A DNA stretch of 64,000 bases from an uncultured Sulfitobacter sp. (GTDB lineage: Bacteria; Pseudomonadota; Alphaproteobacteria; Rhodobacterales; Rhodobacteraceae), in NCBI RefSeq assembly GCF_947502895.1, contig NZ_CANNBM010000002.1:496001-560000 (forward strand). Reading direction: 5' to 3'. Both the position numbers and the translations under genes were made by a program. Shown here piece by piece: positions 44,518 through 53,111 of this stretch. Under the pieces are notes generated by a model, which was given only the letters and a program-made list of their open reading frames with translations, was not told where the DNA came from and did not search any database. How positions within the stretch are numbered: the first letter of the stretch is position 1; every line of letters begins with the position of its first letter.

Positions 44518-44814
44518 ATGGCAAAAAAGGGATATTGGATCGGCAATATGGATGTGCGCGATGCCGAAGTGTACGAGAAGTACCGCGCCGCCAATGCAAA
44601 ACCATTTGCCGACTTCGGCGCAAAGTTTCTGGTGCGCGGCGGCACGCAGCAAATCCGCGAAGGCACTGCACATCCGCGCACCGTCGTGATCGAATTTCCC
44701 AGCTATGCAGATGCTGTCGCCTGCTATCAAAGCCCCAGCTACCAAGCCGCCAAGGACATCCGCATGACTGTTTCTGACGGCAGTCTGATAATTATTGAAG
44801 GATATGGCGACTGA
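44518..44814 (+). CDS. DUF1330 domain-containing protein
   Basis: A 98-residue protein of the dimeric alpha+beta barrel type. KKGYWIGNMDVRDAEVYEKY and FGAKFLVRGG near the start, VVIEFPSYADAVACYQSP in the middle, and the final strand LIIIEGYG match the DUF1330 family; no biochemical role is established. The ATG at 44518 has AAGGA eight bases upstream, whereas the ATG at 44512 lies too close to it. It probably shares a transcript with rlmJ. Confidence 0.85.
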   Translation: MAKKGYWIGNMDVRDAEVYEKYRAANAKPFADFGAKFLVRGGTQQIREGTAHPRTVVIEFPSYADAVACYQSPSYQAAKDIRMTVSDGSLIIIEGYGD

Positions 44815-44833
44815 TTTGTGATATGCTCTGCGC

Positions 44834-45484
44834 ATGAGACATCTTATCGCGTGCATTCTCGCCCTGCTCCCGCTTCCCGCGCTTGCCTGTTCCAGCGCCG
44901 TCTGTCTTGTCGATCCAGAAAGCTTGCTGCTGCCCGAGACGATAGATTTTCAGGGCACACCATCTGGTGCGGGTCCGGGGTATCTGGTGGACGATGTGCT
45001 GGTGTTAAACGGCGCCCAGTTCGGAGAACGGTTCGCTGGCCAGACCCTACAGGTCCAAGGCACCCATGATGCCGTCGATGGTGCGGCCTACGGCCCGCTT
45101 ACCCTGCTGCCGGGCGAAGCGGGGCAGAACCTGTCTGTTGTCAGCTTTATGGGCATTACTGTGCTAAACGGCTATGGTCACAAGGGTTTCCCCAAACGCG
45201 ACGCACAGGGCGAAGGCGCTATCGCGATCTTGTTCGATCAGGACCAGTCCGCTGTCACCCTAGGGCTGCGCGGCGGCGAGCAAGGCAGTGCTGATGTTTT
45301 GTTCCTGCGCCGTGACGGCAGTGTGCTGGCGCGCGTGCCTGTCACCCCCGTAGGAGAGTTTGCACTGGGTTTCCTGCGCGCCTCCGGAACCGAGGACATT
45401 GCGGGGATCGTGCTGAACAACACAGACGACCAAGGCATCGCCCTTGATACGATTAAATTTGGCAAAGCCCCCAATCTCGGATAA
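44834..45484 (+). CDS. exported beta-rich protein of unknown function
   Basis: A 216-residue protein with a signal peptide (MRHLIACILALLPLPALAC); the Cys at the cleavage region could mark either a lipoprotein or simple cleavage before it. Strands with VTLGLRGGEQGSADVLFLRR and ASGTEDIAGIVLNNTDDQGI resemble the jelly-roll domain seen in PEP-CTERM-type and DUF642-like exoproteins. I do not recognise a named family. It is eight bases before the TerB pair and in the same direction, perhaps co-transcribed. Confidence 0.65.
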   Translation: MRHLIACILALLPLPALACSSAVCLVDPESLLLPETIDFQGTPSGAGPGYLVDDVLVLNGAQFGERFAGQTLQVQGTHDAVDGAAYGPLTLLPGEAGQNLSVVSFMGITVLNGYGHKGFPKRDAQGEGAIAILFDQDQSAVTLGLRGGEQGSADVLFLRRDGSVLARVPVTPVGEFALGFLRASGTEDIAGIVLNNTDDQGIALDTIKFGKAPNLG

Positions 45485-45493
45485 TCAAAGCCG

Positions 45494-45949
45494 ATGTTAG
45501 AACGTCTTTTCCCCCGCCGCGCCCCTGCGCCAAAACCATTGCCACAACCCAACGCGCAGCTTGCGCTAGGTGCTTTGCTGGTCCGTGTGGCCTTGGCCAA
45601 CCGTCAGTATGTGGCCGCAGAGGTGGCACAGATCGACCGTGTGCTGGCGACGACCTTTTCCCTAAAACCGCTCGATGCGGCAAAGCTGCGCGCCGAATGC
45701 GAAGCGCTGGAGCGCCATGCACCCGGCACAAGCGAATTTGCGCAAATCTTGCGCGAAGAGGTTCCATATGCTGAGCGCAAGTCGCTTGGGGATGCCATGT
45801 GGGCCGTAGCGCTGGCCGATGGTCGCCGTGATGACGCGGAAGAGGCGCAGTTGGTTGAGATCGAAGCAGCACTTGGTCTGTCGGGCGAAGATATTGTTGC
45901 TGCGCGAAAAAATGCCCTCGGCGCGTTAAATGCACGCGACCAATTGTAA
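45494..45949 (+). CDS. TerB-like protein, first of a tandem pair
   Basis: A 151-residue soluble helical protein. LGALLVRVALANRQYVAAEVAQIDRVL and the later AMWAVALADGRRDDAEEAQLVEIEAALG are the two helical hairpins of the TerB/DjlA-N fold, whose acidic residues can bind divalent metal. The product at 45979-46413 has the same order of motifs, so the genes are tandem duplicates. TerB proteins are linked to tellurite and envelope stress responses; no other ter gene is present. Confidence 0.78.
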   Translation: MLERLFPRRAPAPKPLPQPNAQLALGALLVRVALANRQYVAAEVAQIDRVLATTFSLKPLDAAKLRAECEALERHAPGTSEFAQILREEVPYAERKSLGDAMWAVALADGRRDDAEEAQLVEIEAALGLSGEDIVAARKNALGALNARDQL

Positions 45950-45978
45950 AATCATCCTCACCGCCTAGGTTATCCTTT

Positions 45979-46413
45979 ATGTTTGCAGATCTATTAAAAC
46001 GGCTGACCGTGTCGGCCCCCGCCCCGATGCCCGACACTGATGCCCGCCTTGCGCTCACCGCGCTGCTGGTCCGCGTTGCACGCTCTGACAATGAATACAG
46101 CACTGCAGAACGGGGCCGTATTCAGGATATTATCACCGCGCGCTACGGCCTTGAAGGCGCAGAGCGCGATGCGCTTTTGACCGATGCGGAAACGCTGGAG
46201 TCTGAGGCGCCGGACACCGTGCGCTTTACCCGCTCGATCAAGGATGCTGTGGCCTATGATGACCGCCTCGCTGTGGTAGAGGCGCTGTGGCAAGTTGTGC
46301 TGGCAGATGGCGCACGCGCCAAGGAAGAGGACGCATTGCTACGGTTGGTGGCAAATCTTTTGGGCATCACGGATATGGACAGCGCACAGGCGCGCAAACG
46401 CGTCGAGGGCTGA
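45979..46413 (+). CDS. TerB-like protein, second of a tandem pair
   Basis: A 144-residue paralogue of the protein just upstream. LTALLVRVARSDNEYSTAERGRI and ALWQVVLADGARAKEEDALLRLVANLLGI align with the first copy. The N-terminus is shorter and lacks the Pro-rich lead of copy 1. The 29-base gap and shared direction suggest one transcript. The two could form a heterodimer; this is inference only. Confidence 0.78.
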   Translation: MFADLLKRLTVSAPAPMPDTDARLALTALLVRVARSDNEYSTAERGRIQDIITARYGLEGAERDALLTDAETLESEAPDTVRFTRSIKDAVAYDDRLAVVEALWQVVLADGARAKEEDALLRLVANLLGITDMDSAQARKRVEG

Positions 46414-46531
46414 TGCGATACCCCTTGGGTGTTGACCAAAGAGGAAGTCTTGCAGCCATATGCCATTGCGCATTGCATAAGAGGTGATTCTCGCGTCATA
46501 TGCCCGCCGGAACGCAACGTATGGACCAGCC

Positions 46532-47308
46532 GTGACAGCAGACACTCCCGTGATCGAAATCCGCGACCTGCACAAAGCCTACGGTGCTTTGGAGGTTTTG
46601 AAAGGCGTCAGCATCGCAGCACCCAAAGGCCATGTCGTCTCCCTTATAGGGTCGTCAGGCTCGGGCAAGTCGACCCTGCTGCGCTGCTGCAATCTGCTGG
46701 AAAACAGTCAGCAAGGCGAAGTTCTGTTCAAGGGCGAGCCTGTGTCGTGGCGCGACGGTGATCACAATCGCCGACCCAGCGATGCCAAACAGGTCGTACG
46801 CATCCGTACCAATCTCAGCATGGTCTTCCAGCAGTTCAACCTTTGGGCGCACATGACCATCCTCGAAAACGTGATGGAGGCGCCCCTGACGGTTCTGGGC
46901 CGTGACCGCGCCGAGGTTGAGACAGCCGCACGGCGCTATCTGGACAAGGTGGGCATCGGCGACAAATGCGATGTTTATCCCGCGCAGCTGTCGGGTGGAC
47001 AGCAACAACGCGCCGCCATCGCGCGCGCGCTGTGCATGGAGCCCGAAGCCCTGCTGTTTGACGAGCCGACCAGCGCGCTGGACCCAGAGCTTGAGCAAGA
47101 GGTGATCCGTGTCATCAAAGATCTGGCCGCCGAAGGGCGCACAATGCTGATCGTGACACATGATATGAAACTGGCCGCCGATGTATCGGACACTGTCGTG
47201 TTCCTGCATCAGGGTCTGATCGAAGAACAAGGGCCGCCAGAGACGCTGTTCGGCGCGCCCAAATCAGAGCGACTGCGCGGGTTCCTTTCGGCAACCCACG
47301 CCGCATAA
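46532..47308 (+). CDS. polar amino-acid ABC transporter ATP-binding protein (HisP/OccP-like)
   Basis: A 258-residue ABC ATPase. SLIGSSGSGKSTLLRCCNLL is the Walker A region, MVFQQFNLWAHMT the Q-loop, QLSGGQQQRAAIARAL the signature, and LLFDEPTSALDPE Walker B; the H-loop is IVTHD. The loop with RRPSDAKQVVRIR is typical of the HisP/OccP/ArtP group. The GTG at 46532 matches the homologous start; a GTG at 46484 would add 16 residues. It energises the permeases at 49304-50991, from which it is separated by the binding-protein gene and a reversed oxidoreductase. Confidence 0.9.
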   Translation: MTADTPVIEIRDLHKAYGALEVLKGVSIAAPKGHVVSLIGSSGSGKSTLLRCCNLLENSQQGEVLFKGEPVSWRDGDHNRRPSDAKQVVRIRTNLSMVFQQFNLWAHMTILENVMEAPLTVLGRDRAEVETAARRYLDKVGIGDKCDVYPAQLSGGQQQRAAIARALCMEPEALLFDEPTSALDPELEQEVIRVIKDLAAEGRTMLIVTHDMKLAADVSDTVVFLHQGLIEEQGPPETLFGAPKSERLRGFLSATHAA

Positions 47309-47341
47309 AACCTTAAATGGTAACCCCTGGGAGACACCAAA

Positions 47342-48070
47342 ATGAAAAACCTTATTCTTGCGACATCCGCACTGGCCCTCACGGCTGGTATGGCAATGGC
47401 TGACGGTCACGGCAAAACGATCCGCCTCGGCACCGAGGGCGCTTACCCCCCCTATAACTTCCTCAACGACGCCGGCGAAGTCGACGGTTTTGAGCGTGAA
47501 GTGGGCGATGAGCTGTGCAAGCGCGCAGAGCTGACTTGTGAGTGGGTCACAAACGAGTGGGACAGCATCATCCCGAACCTCGTTTCCGGCAACTACGACG
47601 TCATCATTGCAGGCATGTCCATCACAGACGAGCGTGACGAAGTCATCGACTTCTCCGATCCCTACACACTGCCAGACCCCTCCTCGTATCTCGCCATGGG
47701 CGAGCTGGATTTGTCCAGCGCAGTTGTCGCAGCACAGACAGGCACGATTCAGGCGTCCCATGTCGCCTCCATGGACGGCGCGACACTTGTTGAATTCGCC
47801 ACACCCGAAGAAACTGTCGCAGCTGTGAAAAACGGCGAAGCGGATGCGGTTCTGGCCGACAAATCCTTCCTTGCGCCAATTGCCGAAGCAGACGGTGATC
47901 TGCAACTTCTGGCGCAGGACGAGCTGCTGGGCGGCGGTATCGGCCTTGGCATCCGTGAAAGCGATGGCGAGCTGCGCGCAAAGTTCAACACCGCGATCCA
48001 GTCCATGAAAGCGGACGGCTCGCTCAACGCGCTGATCGCAAAGTGGCTGCCCGAAGCGGCACAGTTCTGA
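47342..48070 (+). CDS. polar amino-acid ABC transporter substrate-binding protein
   Basis: A 242-residue periplasmic binding protein with a signal peptide (cleavage after AMA, residue about 20). TEGAYPPYNFLNDAGEVDGFEREVGDELC, DSIIPNLVSGNYDVIIAGMS and ERDEVIDFSDPY are the SBP_bac_3 signatures of the Lys/Arg/Orn, His and opine binders. The ligand cannot be fixed by eye; a basic amino acid, opine or amine-bearing compound fits the downstream catabolic genes. GGGAG precedes the ATG. A strong hairpin follows. Confidence 0.9.
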   Translation: MKNLILATSALALTAGMAMADGHGKTIRLGTEGAYPPYNFLNDAGEVDGFEREVGDELCKRAELTCEWVTNEWDSIIPNLVSGNYDVIIAGMSITDERDEVIDFSDPYTLPDPSSYLAMGELDLSSAVVAAQTGTIQASHVASMDGATLVEFATPEETVAAVKNGEADAVLADKSFLAPIAEADGDLQLLAQDELLGGGIGLGIRESDGELRAKFNTAIQSMKADGSLNALIAKWLPEAAQF

Positions 48071-48081
48071 TCTAGCTACTT

Positions 48082-48107
48082 GAGGCGGGCCAGCACTGGT
48101 CCGCCTC
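48082..48107. terminator. 12-bp hairpin after the binding-protein gene
   Basis: GAGGCGGGCCAG (48082-48093) pairs with CTGGTCCGCCTC (48096-48107) with one G-U pair. It lies between convergent genes and lacks a T tract, so it may protect the binding-protein mRNA 3' end as well as limit read-through. Confidence 0.6.
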
Positions 48108-49192
48108 TACCCGCCAAACCGCGCGGGACGATAGGGCGCCAACAGCGCGCCTGACGTATTAGACACCCCTTCCAGCATTTCGTGCGCCACCAATTCGCCC
48201 GCGAGCGCACCAAGGGTGATCCCCGAATGCATGCAGGCCACATGCAGCCCCTCGCGCACAGCGCCAATCACGGGCAATCCGTCTTGAGGCACAGGCCGAT
48301 GGGCCAGCGTCAGTTCCTGCCAGTCCAGACCTTTATCCCCCAGCAGTGCGCGCAACCGCACCAGTACATCGGCTGCTGTGTCTTCCAGACTGCTTGTCAA
48401 AACCTCTGACGTGTCGCCCTGATGATCCACAGCAGCAGGCATCAGCAATGTGCCGTCGGGCAATTGCCGCAGCTCGCCGAATTCCGACACAAGAATATGC
48501 CGTAGGAGGGGTGCGACAGGCCGCGAGCGCAGGACCAGCGCAGGTCTGCGCACCATCGGCAAGGGCGCTCCTGCATACGCCATCAGCCCCGCACTGCCTG
48601 TACCTGCAGCGATCAGGACGTGATCGGCGGTGGTAATCCCTGCCTCCGTCCGGATACCTGTAATGCGGCCCCCTTGTTCAACCAGCCCAAGCACCTTAAG
48701 GCCACGCAACCGCTGTGCGCCTGCATCCACGGCGCTCTGTAACAAGCGCTCGTTTACGGCAGTACTGTCTGCCGCTGCTTCTTGTTGAAAATGCAGGGCA
48801 CGTTCGGGCGGGGTAGCCACATGCGGCTCCAGTGCGGCAAACGCGTCGCGGTCTACCTCGTGCAGGTCATAACCCAGCGCCGATAGCCTGTCGCGCTCCG
48901 CGTCAAAAGCCGCGCCAGTTTCCTCCCAACATAACGTACCCTGCCATACTACTGGCAGCTCAAGCCGCGCCTGCAGCCGGTGCCATGCAGCAAGCCCCTC
49001 GTGGCGAAGCCTGAAATGCGCTGTGTCATGATGAAAACTGGCGTTGATCCACCCGAAAGAGGCCGCAGTCGCCGAAGCCGCGCCAGAATCCACAACAATC
49101 ACCCGCGCGCCCGCAGATTGCAGCGCATCGGCTACCGCAGCGCCGATGATGCCCGCTCCAACGACAATGACTGATGGTCCCGTTACGCTCAT
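48107..49192 (-). CDS. FAD-dependent oxidoreductase, DAO (D-amino-acid/glycine oxidase-like) family
   Basis: A 361-residue flavoprotein. VIVVGAGIIGAAVADALQSA is the dinucleotide-binding start, and GWINASFHHDTAHFRLRHEG follows. The C-terminal DGLPVIGAVREGLHVACMHSGITLGALAG is the FAD contact region of the DAO family (PF01266). It probably oxidises a secondary or D-amino acid, releasing an imine. It is oppositely oriented, inserted between the binding-protein and permease genes of one importer, so its job is likely connected to the transported compound. Confidence 0.82.
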   Translation of the reverse strand: MSVTGPSVIVVGAGIIGAAVADALQSAGARVIVVDSGAASATAASFGWINASFHHDTAHFRLRHEGLAAWHRLQARLELPVVWQGTLCWEETGAAFDAERDRLSALGYDLHEVDRDAFAALEPHVATPPERALHFQQEAAADSTAVNERLLQSAVDAGAQRLRGLKVLGLVEQGGRITGIRTEAGITTADHVLIAAGTGSAGLMAYAGAPLPMVRRPALVLRSRPVAPLLRHILVSEFGELRQLPDGTLLMPAAVDHQGDTSEVLTSSLEDTAADVLVRLRALLGDKGLDWQELTLAHRPVPQDGLPVIGAVREGLHVACMHSGITLGALAGELVAHEMLEGVSNTSGALLAPYRPARFGG

Positions 49193-49303
49193 GACTTACC
49201 CACTCGTTTATGCATCTCGACAGTGACGCGTGCGAAATGAAACGGCAAGAGGTTGACAACCCCAGCCCGCTGCGAAAACTGGCGTATTAGAAAAGAGTGC
49301 ACC

Positions 49304-50185
49304 ATGTTCCAGTTTTGCTCAGACCCAGACCAACTAGAGAGCCTCCGTTGGTTCAGCTGCTACCTGACCACAGGCAAGCACATGAACCTCTATTGGTCCG
49401 TTCTCACTGTGCTGACCCTGCTGGCAATTACGGCGCCCACGGCCCTCGCCTTCGGCTTTGCCGGTGCGTCCGCTGCGCGGTCGCGTGTGGCCCCCCTGCG
49501 CTGGTTCGGCAAAACCTACATCGCCATTGTGCGCGGCGTGCCCGATATTGCATTTTTTCTGTTTTTCGTCATCGCACTGGATCAGGGCATTGAATACCTG
49601 CGCCACAAAGCCCTGTGCGCTGATTGGGATCAGCCAATCCGGCAGGGCAATGACTTCATCGTGTGTCAGGCCGCCAAGATGCCACTGGGCAACGCGCCAC
49701 AATGGGTACACGAGACATACGGCTTTGCCATTGCCGTACTGACCTTTGCGATTGTTTTCGGGGCCTTTGCGGGCAACGTGCTGTTCGGTGCCATGCGCGC
49801 TGTACCCCGCGCCCAGATCGAAACCGCCGAGGCCTATGGTATGTCGCCCCGCCAGACGTTCCGCCGCGTTCTGGTTCCGCAGATGTGGGTCTATGCTCTT
49901 CCGGGTCTGGGCAATCTGTGGATGGTCCTGATCAAGGCCACGCCGCTGCTGTTTTTGTTGGGGATTGAGGATATCGTCTATTGGGCGCGCGAGCTTGGCG
50001 GCTCTAAAACGCCGCGATTTACCGAATACCCGCACCCAGACTGGCGCATGTGGTACTTCCTTGCGCTGCTGGTATTCTACCTGATCTTTACCCGTATTTC
50101 AGAACTCGTCATTGACCGATTGATGCGCCGTCTGACCCACGGCCAAGCCACCACCGGCGGCGAAGCGCAAAGGAATATGGCATGA
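49304..50185 (+). CDS. polar amino-acid ABC transporter permease (HisQ-like)
   Basis: A 293-residue inner-membrane permease. The EAA loop is ETAEAYGMSPRQTFRRVLVP, contacting the ATPase. It has about five helices and a periplasmic insert of roughly 45 residues (KALCADWDQP through the APQWVHE region), longer than in HisQ. The ATG at 49304 follows AAGAG. It overlaps the next permease by four bases (ATGA). With the ATPase at 46532 and the binding protein at 47342 it completes a histidine-permease-type importer. Confidence 0.88.
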   Translation: MFQFCSDPDQLESLRWFSCYLTTGKHMNLYWSVLTVLTLLAITAPTALAFGFAGASAARSRVAPLRWFGKTYIAIVRGVPDIAFFLFFVIALDQGIEYLRHKALCADWDQPIRQGNDFIVCQAAKMPLGNAPQWVHETYGFAIAVLTFAIVFGAFAGNVLFGAMRAVPRAQIETAEAYGMSPRQTFRRVLVPQMWVYALPGLGNLWMVLIKATPLLFLLGIEDIVYWARELGGSKTPRFTEYPHPDWRMWYFLALLVFYLIFTRISELVIDRLMRRLTHGQATTGGEAQRNMA

Positions 50186-50991
50186 GTGCCTGCCTCCAGA
50201 CCATTCAGGACTACGGCCTGCGCGCCATCGGCATCGGCGAGCGTCTGCTCCCGCGTGAAGATTTCACCCTATGCCAGCAGTTCACGCTGATCGGCTCGGG
50301 CATGATCTGGAACATCTATTTCGGCCTGACCGCACTTGTGATCGGTTTCTTTATCGCAACGGCGCTGGCGATGGGCAAAGCCAGCCGTCACCGAGTTCTG
50401 CGCAAACCCAGTGAGTGGTTTATCTTTGTCTTTCGCGGCTCGCCGCTGTTCATCCAGTTCTTCTTTGCCTACTTCGTTTTCCTCAGCCTCAAATCGCAAT
50501 ACGCCTTCTTTGATCCCTTTACCGCCGCATGGCTTGGTGCGTTGATTGTGCTGGTCTGCAACACCTCCGCCTACTCTGCCGAGATTTTTTATGGCGCGCT
50601 ACAATCCATCCCCAAGGGCGATGTGGAGGCGGCTGATGCTTATGGCCTCACGGGCTGGACGCGGTTCAAACGGGTGATCTGGCCCACCATGATGCGCCTT
50701 GCATGGCCCGCCTACACGAACGAGGCGATCTTTCTGTTCCACGCAACGACACTGGTCTATATCTCCAGCTTTCCGGCGTGGCAGCAGCGCGGTGATGCGC
50801 TGTATTACGCCAGCTATTTTGCCGATAAGACATTCAACCCGTTTATTCCCTACCCGATCCTTGCGGGATATTTCATTTTGCTGACGCTGGTCATCATCTC
50901 GTTGTACGGGTTGGCAAACCGCCGCCTCAACCGCCATCTGCCTGCCGAGAAGCGCCAAAAATTGCGCTTGCGCCCTAATCTGATACGGTAG
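50182..50991 (+). CDS. polar amino-acid ABC transporter permease (HisM-like)
   Basis: A 269-residue permease with five to six helices. The EAA loop is EAADAYGLTGWTRFKRVIWP, and FRGSPLFIQFFFAYF precedes helix 2, the HEQRO-type permease signature for amino-acid importers. An N-terminal hydrophilic region of about 35 residues is present. Its start overlaps the previous gene. Its stop lies within an inverted repeat that precedes the ligase genes. Confidence 0.9.
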   Translation: MSACLQTIQDYGLRAIGIGERLLPREDFTLCQQFTLIGSGMIWNIYFGLTALVIGFFIATALAMGKASRHRVLRKPSEWFIFVFRGSPLFIQFFFAYFVFLSLKSQYAFFDPFTAAWLGALIVLVCNTSAYSAEIFYGALQSIPKGDVEAADAYGLTGWTRFKRVIWPTMMRLAWPAYTNEAIFLFHATTLVYISSFPAWQQRGDALYYASYFADKTFNPFIPYPILAGYFILLTLVIISLYGLANRRLNRHLPAEKRQKLRLRPNLIR

Positions 50992-51011
50992 TATCAATAA
51001 TTTGATCAAAT
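50981..51011. promoter_or_regulatory. two adjacent palindromes upstream of the gamma-glutamyl ligase operon
   Basis: TGATAC GGTA GTATCA (50981-50996) spans the permease stop codon, and the perfect 12-bp palindrome ATTTGATCAAAT lies at 51000-51011. They sit 80-110 bases before the first ligase gene, a location suited to an operator for the catabolic genes. No cognate regulator gene is in the cluster. Confidence 0.35.
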
Positions 51012-51089
51012 CCCGTGGCGCTGGCCACAGGCAGTTGGCGTTCATCGTTTCCGAACACCGACATGTGCCAGCCCACCCTATGGTGACCT

Positions 51090-52424
51090 ATGCACAACTG
51101 GCTTCGAAAAAATCCCTCCGTTCGCACAATTCGTGTGGCAGCTGCTGATCTAAATGGCGTTCCGCGCGGCAAGCGTATCCCGACCCGCTTTGCAGACAAG
51201 ATAACGCAGGACGGCACGCGCTTTCCCTTTTCTGTTCTCAATCTCGATATTTGGGGCGAAGATATCGACAACAGCCCGCTGGTGTTTGACACAGGTGACC
51301 GTGACGGCGTTCTGAAACCGACAGAACGTGGCTTTATGCCTATGCCATGGCTGGACGCACCCAGTGCGCTGCTGCCCATCTGGATGTTCCACGAGGATGG
51401 CCGCCCCTATGCGGGCGATCCCCGCCATGCCCTGCGCGCCGTGCTGGATCGCTTCAAGGCGCGGGGCCTGACCCCCGTATGCGCGGTAGAGCTTGAGTTT
51501 TTTCTGATCGACGACAGTGGCCGCAAGCTGCAAATCCCCCCGTCCGAGCGTTCGGGCAAGCGGCGCAAAGGCGCTGAAACGCTCAGCATCCGCGCGCTGG
51601 ACCAGTTTGACCAGTTCTTTACCGATCTTTATGACGCCTGCGAAGAAATGGATATTCCCGCCGATACCGCCATTTCCGAGGCGGGGTTGGGCCAGTTCGA
51701 AATAAACATGATGCACTGCGACGACGCCCTGCGCGCCGCAGACGATGCGTGGCTGTTCAAGATGCTGGTGCGCGGCCTTGCGCGGCGTCACGGCTTTGCC
51801 GCCAGCTTCATGGCGAAACCTTACAAAGACTATGCCGGCTCTGGTCTGCACACACATTTCTCTGTGCTGGATTCCGAAGGCAATAATATCTTTGACAACG
51901 GCGGGCCGGAAGGCACGGATGTGATGCGCCACGCAGTTGCAGGGTGTATGAACGCCATGCAGGGCTCTGCCCTCGTCTTTGCCCCGCACGCCAACAGCTT
52001 TGACCGCATGGTGCCGGGTAGCCATGCGCCAACAGGCGTCAGTTGGGCTTATGAAAACCGCACCTCGGCCATTCGTATTCCTTCAGGCAACTTTGCCGCG
52101 CGCCGGATCGAGCATCGCGTGTCGGGCGGTGATGTGAACCCCTATCTGATGCTGGCCGCTGTTCTGGGTGCCGCAATCAACGGAATCGAAGACGGGGTTG
52201 AGCCACCTGCACCAATCACTGGCAACGCCTATGCAGCCGAGCTTCCGCAAATCCCGCACACATGGGCCACAGCAATTGACGCCTTTGAAAAGGACGCGCA
52301 AATCGCCCGCATCTTTGCGCCTGAATTGATCCAGAACCTTGTTCTGACAAAGCGGCAGGAACTACATTATATGCGAGAACTCAGCCCTGCCGAGCAGGTC
52401 GAGATTTATCTGGATACGGTATAA
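51090..52424 (+). CDS. glutamine synthetase-like gamma-glutamyl ligase (PuuA-like), copy 1
   Basis: A 444-residue member of the GS superfamily. VRTIRVAAADLNGVPRGKRI is the beta-grasp start seen in PuuA-type ligases. Metal/ATP residues are conserved: Glu134/Glu136 (AVELEFFL), Glu197 and Glu204 (EAGLGQFEIN), His254/His256 (GLHTHFSV), and ENRTSAIRIP binds glutamate. It lacks the adenylylation Tyr loop of GlnA. Most likely it joins glutamate to an amine with ATP. First of four linked catabolic genes; the stop is three bases before the amidotransferase start. Confidence 0.85.
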   Translation: MHNWLRKNPSVRTIRVAAADLNGVPRGKRIPTRFADKITQDGTRFPFSVLNLDIWGEDIDNSPLVFDTGDRDGVLKPTERGFMPMPWLDAPSALLPIWMFHEDGRPYAGDPRHALRAVLDRFKARGLTPVCAVELEFFLIDDSGRKLQIPPSERSGKRRKGAETLSIRALDQFDQFFTDLYDACEEMDIPADTAISEAGLGQFEINMMHCDDALRAADDAWLFKMLVRGLARRHGFAASFMAKPYKDYAGSGLHTHFSVLDSEGNNIFDNGGPEGTDVMRHAVAGCMNAMQGSALVFAPHANSFDRMVPGSHAPTGVSWAYENRTSAIRIPSGNFAARRIEHRVSGGDVNPYLMLAAVLGAAINGIEDGVEPPAPITGNAYAAELPQIPHTWATAIDAFEKDAQIARIFAPELIQNLVLTKRQELHYMRELSPAEQVEIYLDTV

Positions 52425-52427
52425 ACG

Positions 52428-53111
52428 ATGAAAATTGGTATTCTGCAAACAGGCCACGCGCCTGAAGGTATGGTCGAGCTGCAAGGCGACTACGACAATA
52501 TGTTCGAGAAAATGCTCGATGGTCATGATTTCACCTTCCAGACGTTCTCGGTGGTGGATGGCGAGTTTCCCTCCACGCCCCAAGACGCCGATGGCTGGCT
52601 TATCACCGGCTCAAAACATGGCGCATATGAGGATCATGCGTGGATTCCCCCGCTGGAAGATCTGATCCGTGACATCCATGCTGCCGACAAACCCATGATC
52701 GGTGTCTGTTTCGGCCACCAGATCATTGCACAGGCGATGGGCGGCAAAGTGGTTAAGTTCGAGGGCGGCTGGTCGGTCGGGCGCACCGAATACACCATCG
52801 ACGGCAAGCAAGTCGCCCTCAATGCATGGCATCAGGACCAGGTCGTTGAACTGCCCCATGGCGCAGATGTGCTGGGTCATTCGGATTTCTGCGCCAATGC
52901 GGTGCTGGCCTACGGCGATAGCATCTGGACGATCCAGCCCCACCCCGAATTCCCAGCAGCCTCCGTTGATGTGCTGATCAGGACACGCGGCAAAGGGGTC
53001 GTTCCTGATGATCTGTTAGCCACTGCGACTGATAGACTGGAGCAACCCACCCACAACGCCGATATGGCCAGACACATGGCGCAATTTTTCAAAAGCAAAG
53101 CGAGGGCCTGA
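52428..53111 (+). CDS. class I glutamine amidotransferase-like hydrolase
   Basis: A 227-residue GATase_1 protein. The catalytic triad is visible as Cys94 (GVCFGHQIIA), His172 and Glu174 (QPHPEF). It lacks any fused synthase domain. In this context it may cleave gamma-glutamyl products, as PuuD does in E. coli, though its sequence looks nearer to GuaA-type amidotransferases than to PuuD (C26); alternatively it feeds ammonia to a ligase. It is placed exactly between the two ligase genes and overlaps the second by one base (TGATG). Confidence 0.82.
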   Translation: MKIGILQTGHAPEGMVELQGDYDNMFEKMLDGHDFTFQTFSVVDGEFPSTPQDADGWLITGSKHGAYEDHAWIPPLEDLIRDIHAADKPMIGVCFGHQIIAQAMGGKVVKFEGGWSVGRTEYTIDGKQVALNAWHQDQVVELPHGADVLGHSDFCANAVLAYGDSIWTIQPHPEFPAASVDVLIRTRGKGVVPDDLLATATDRLEQPTHNADMARHMAQFFKSKARA

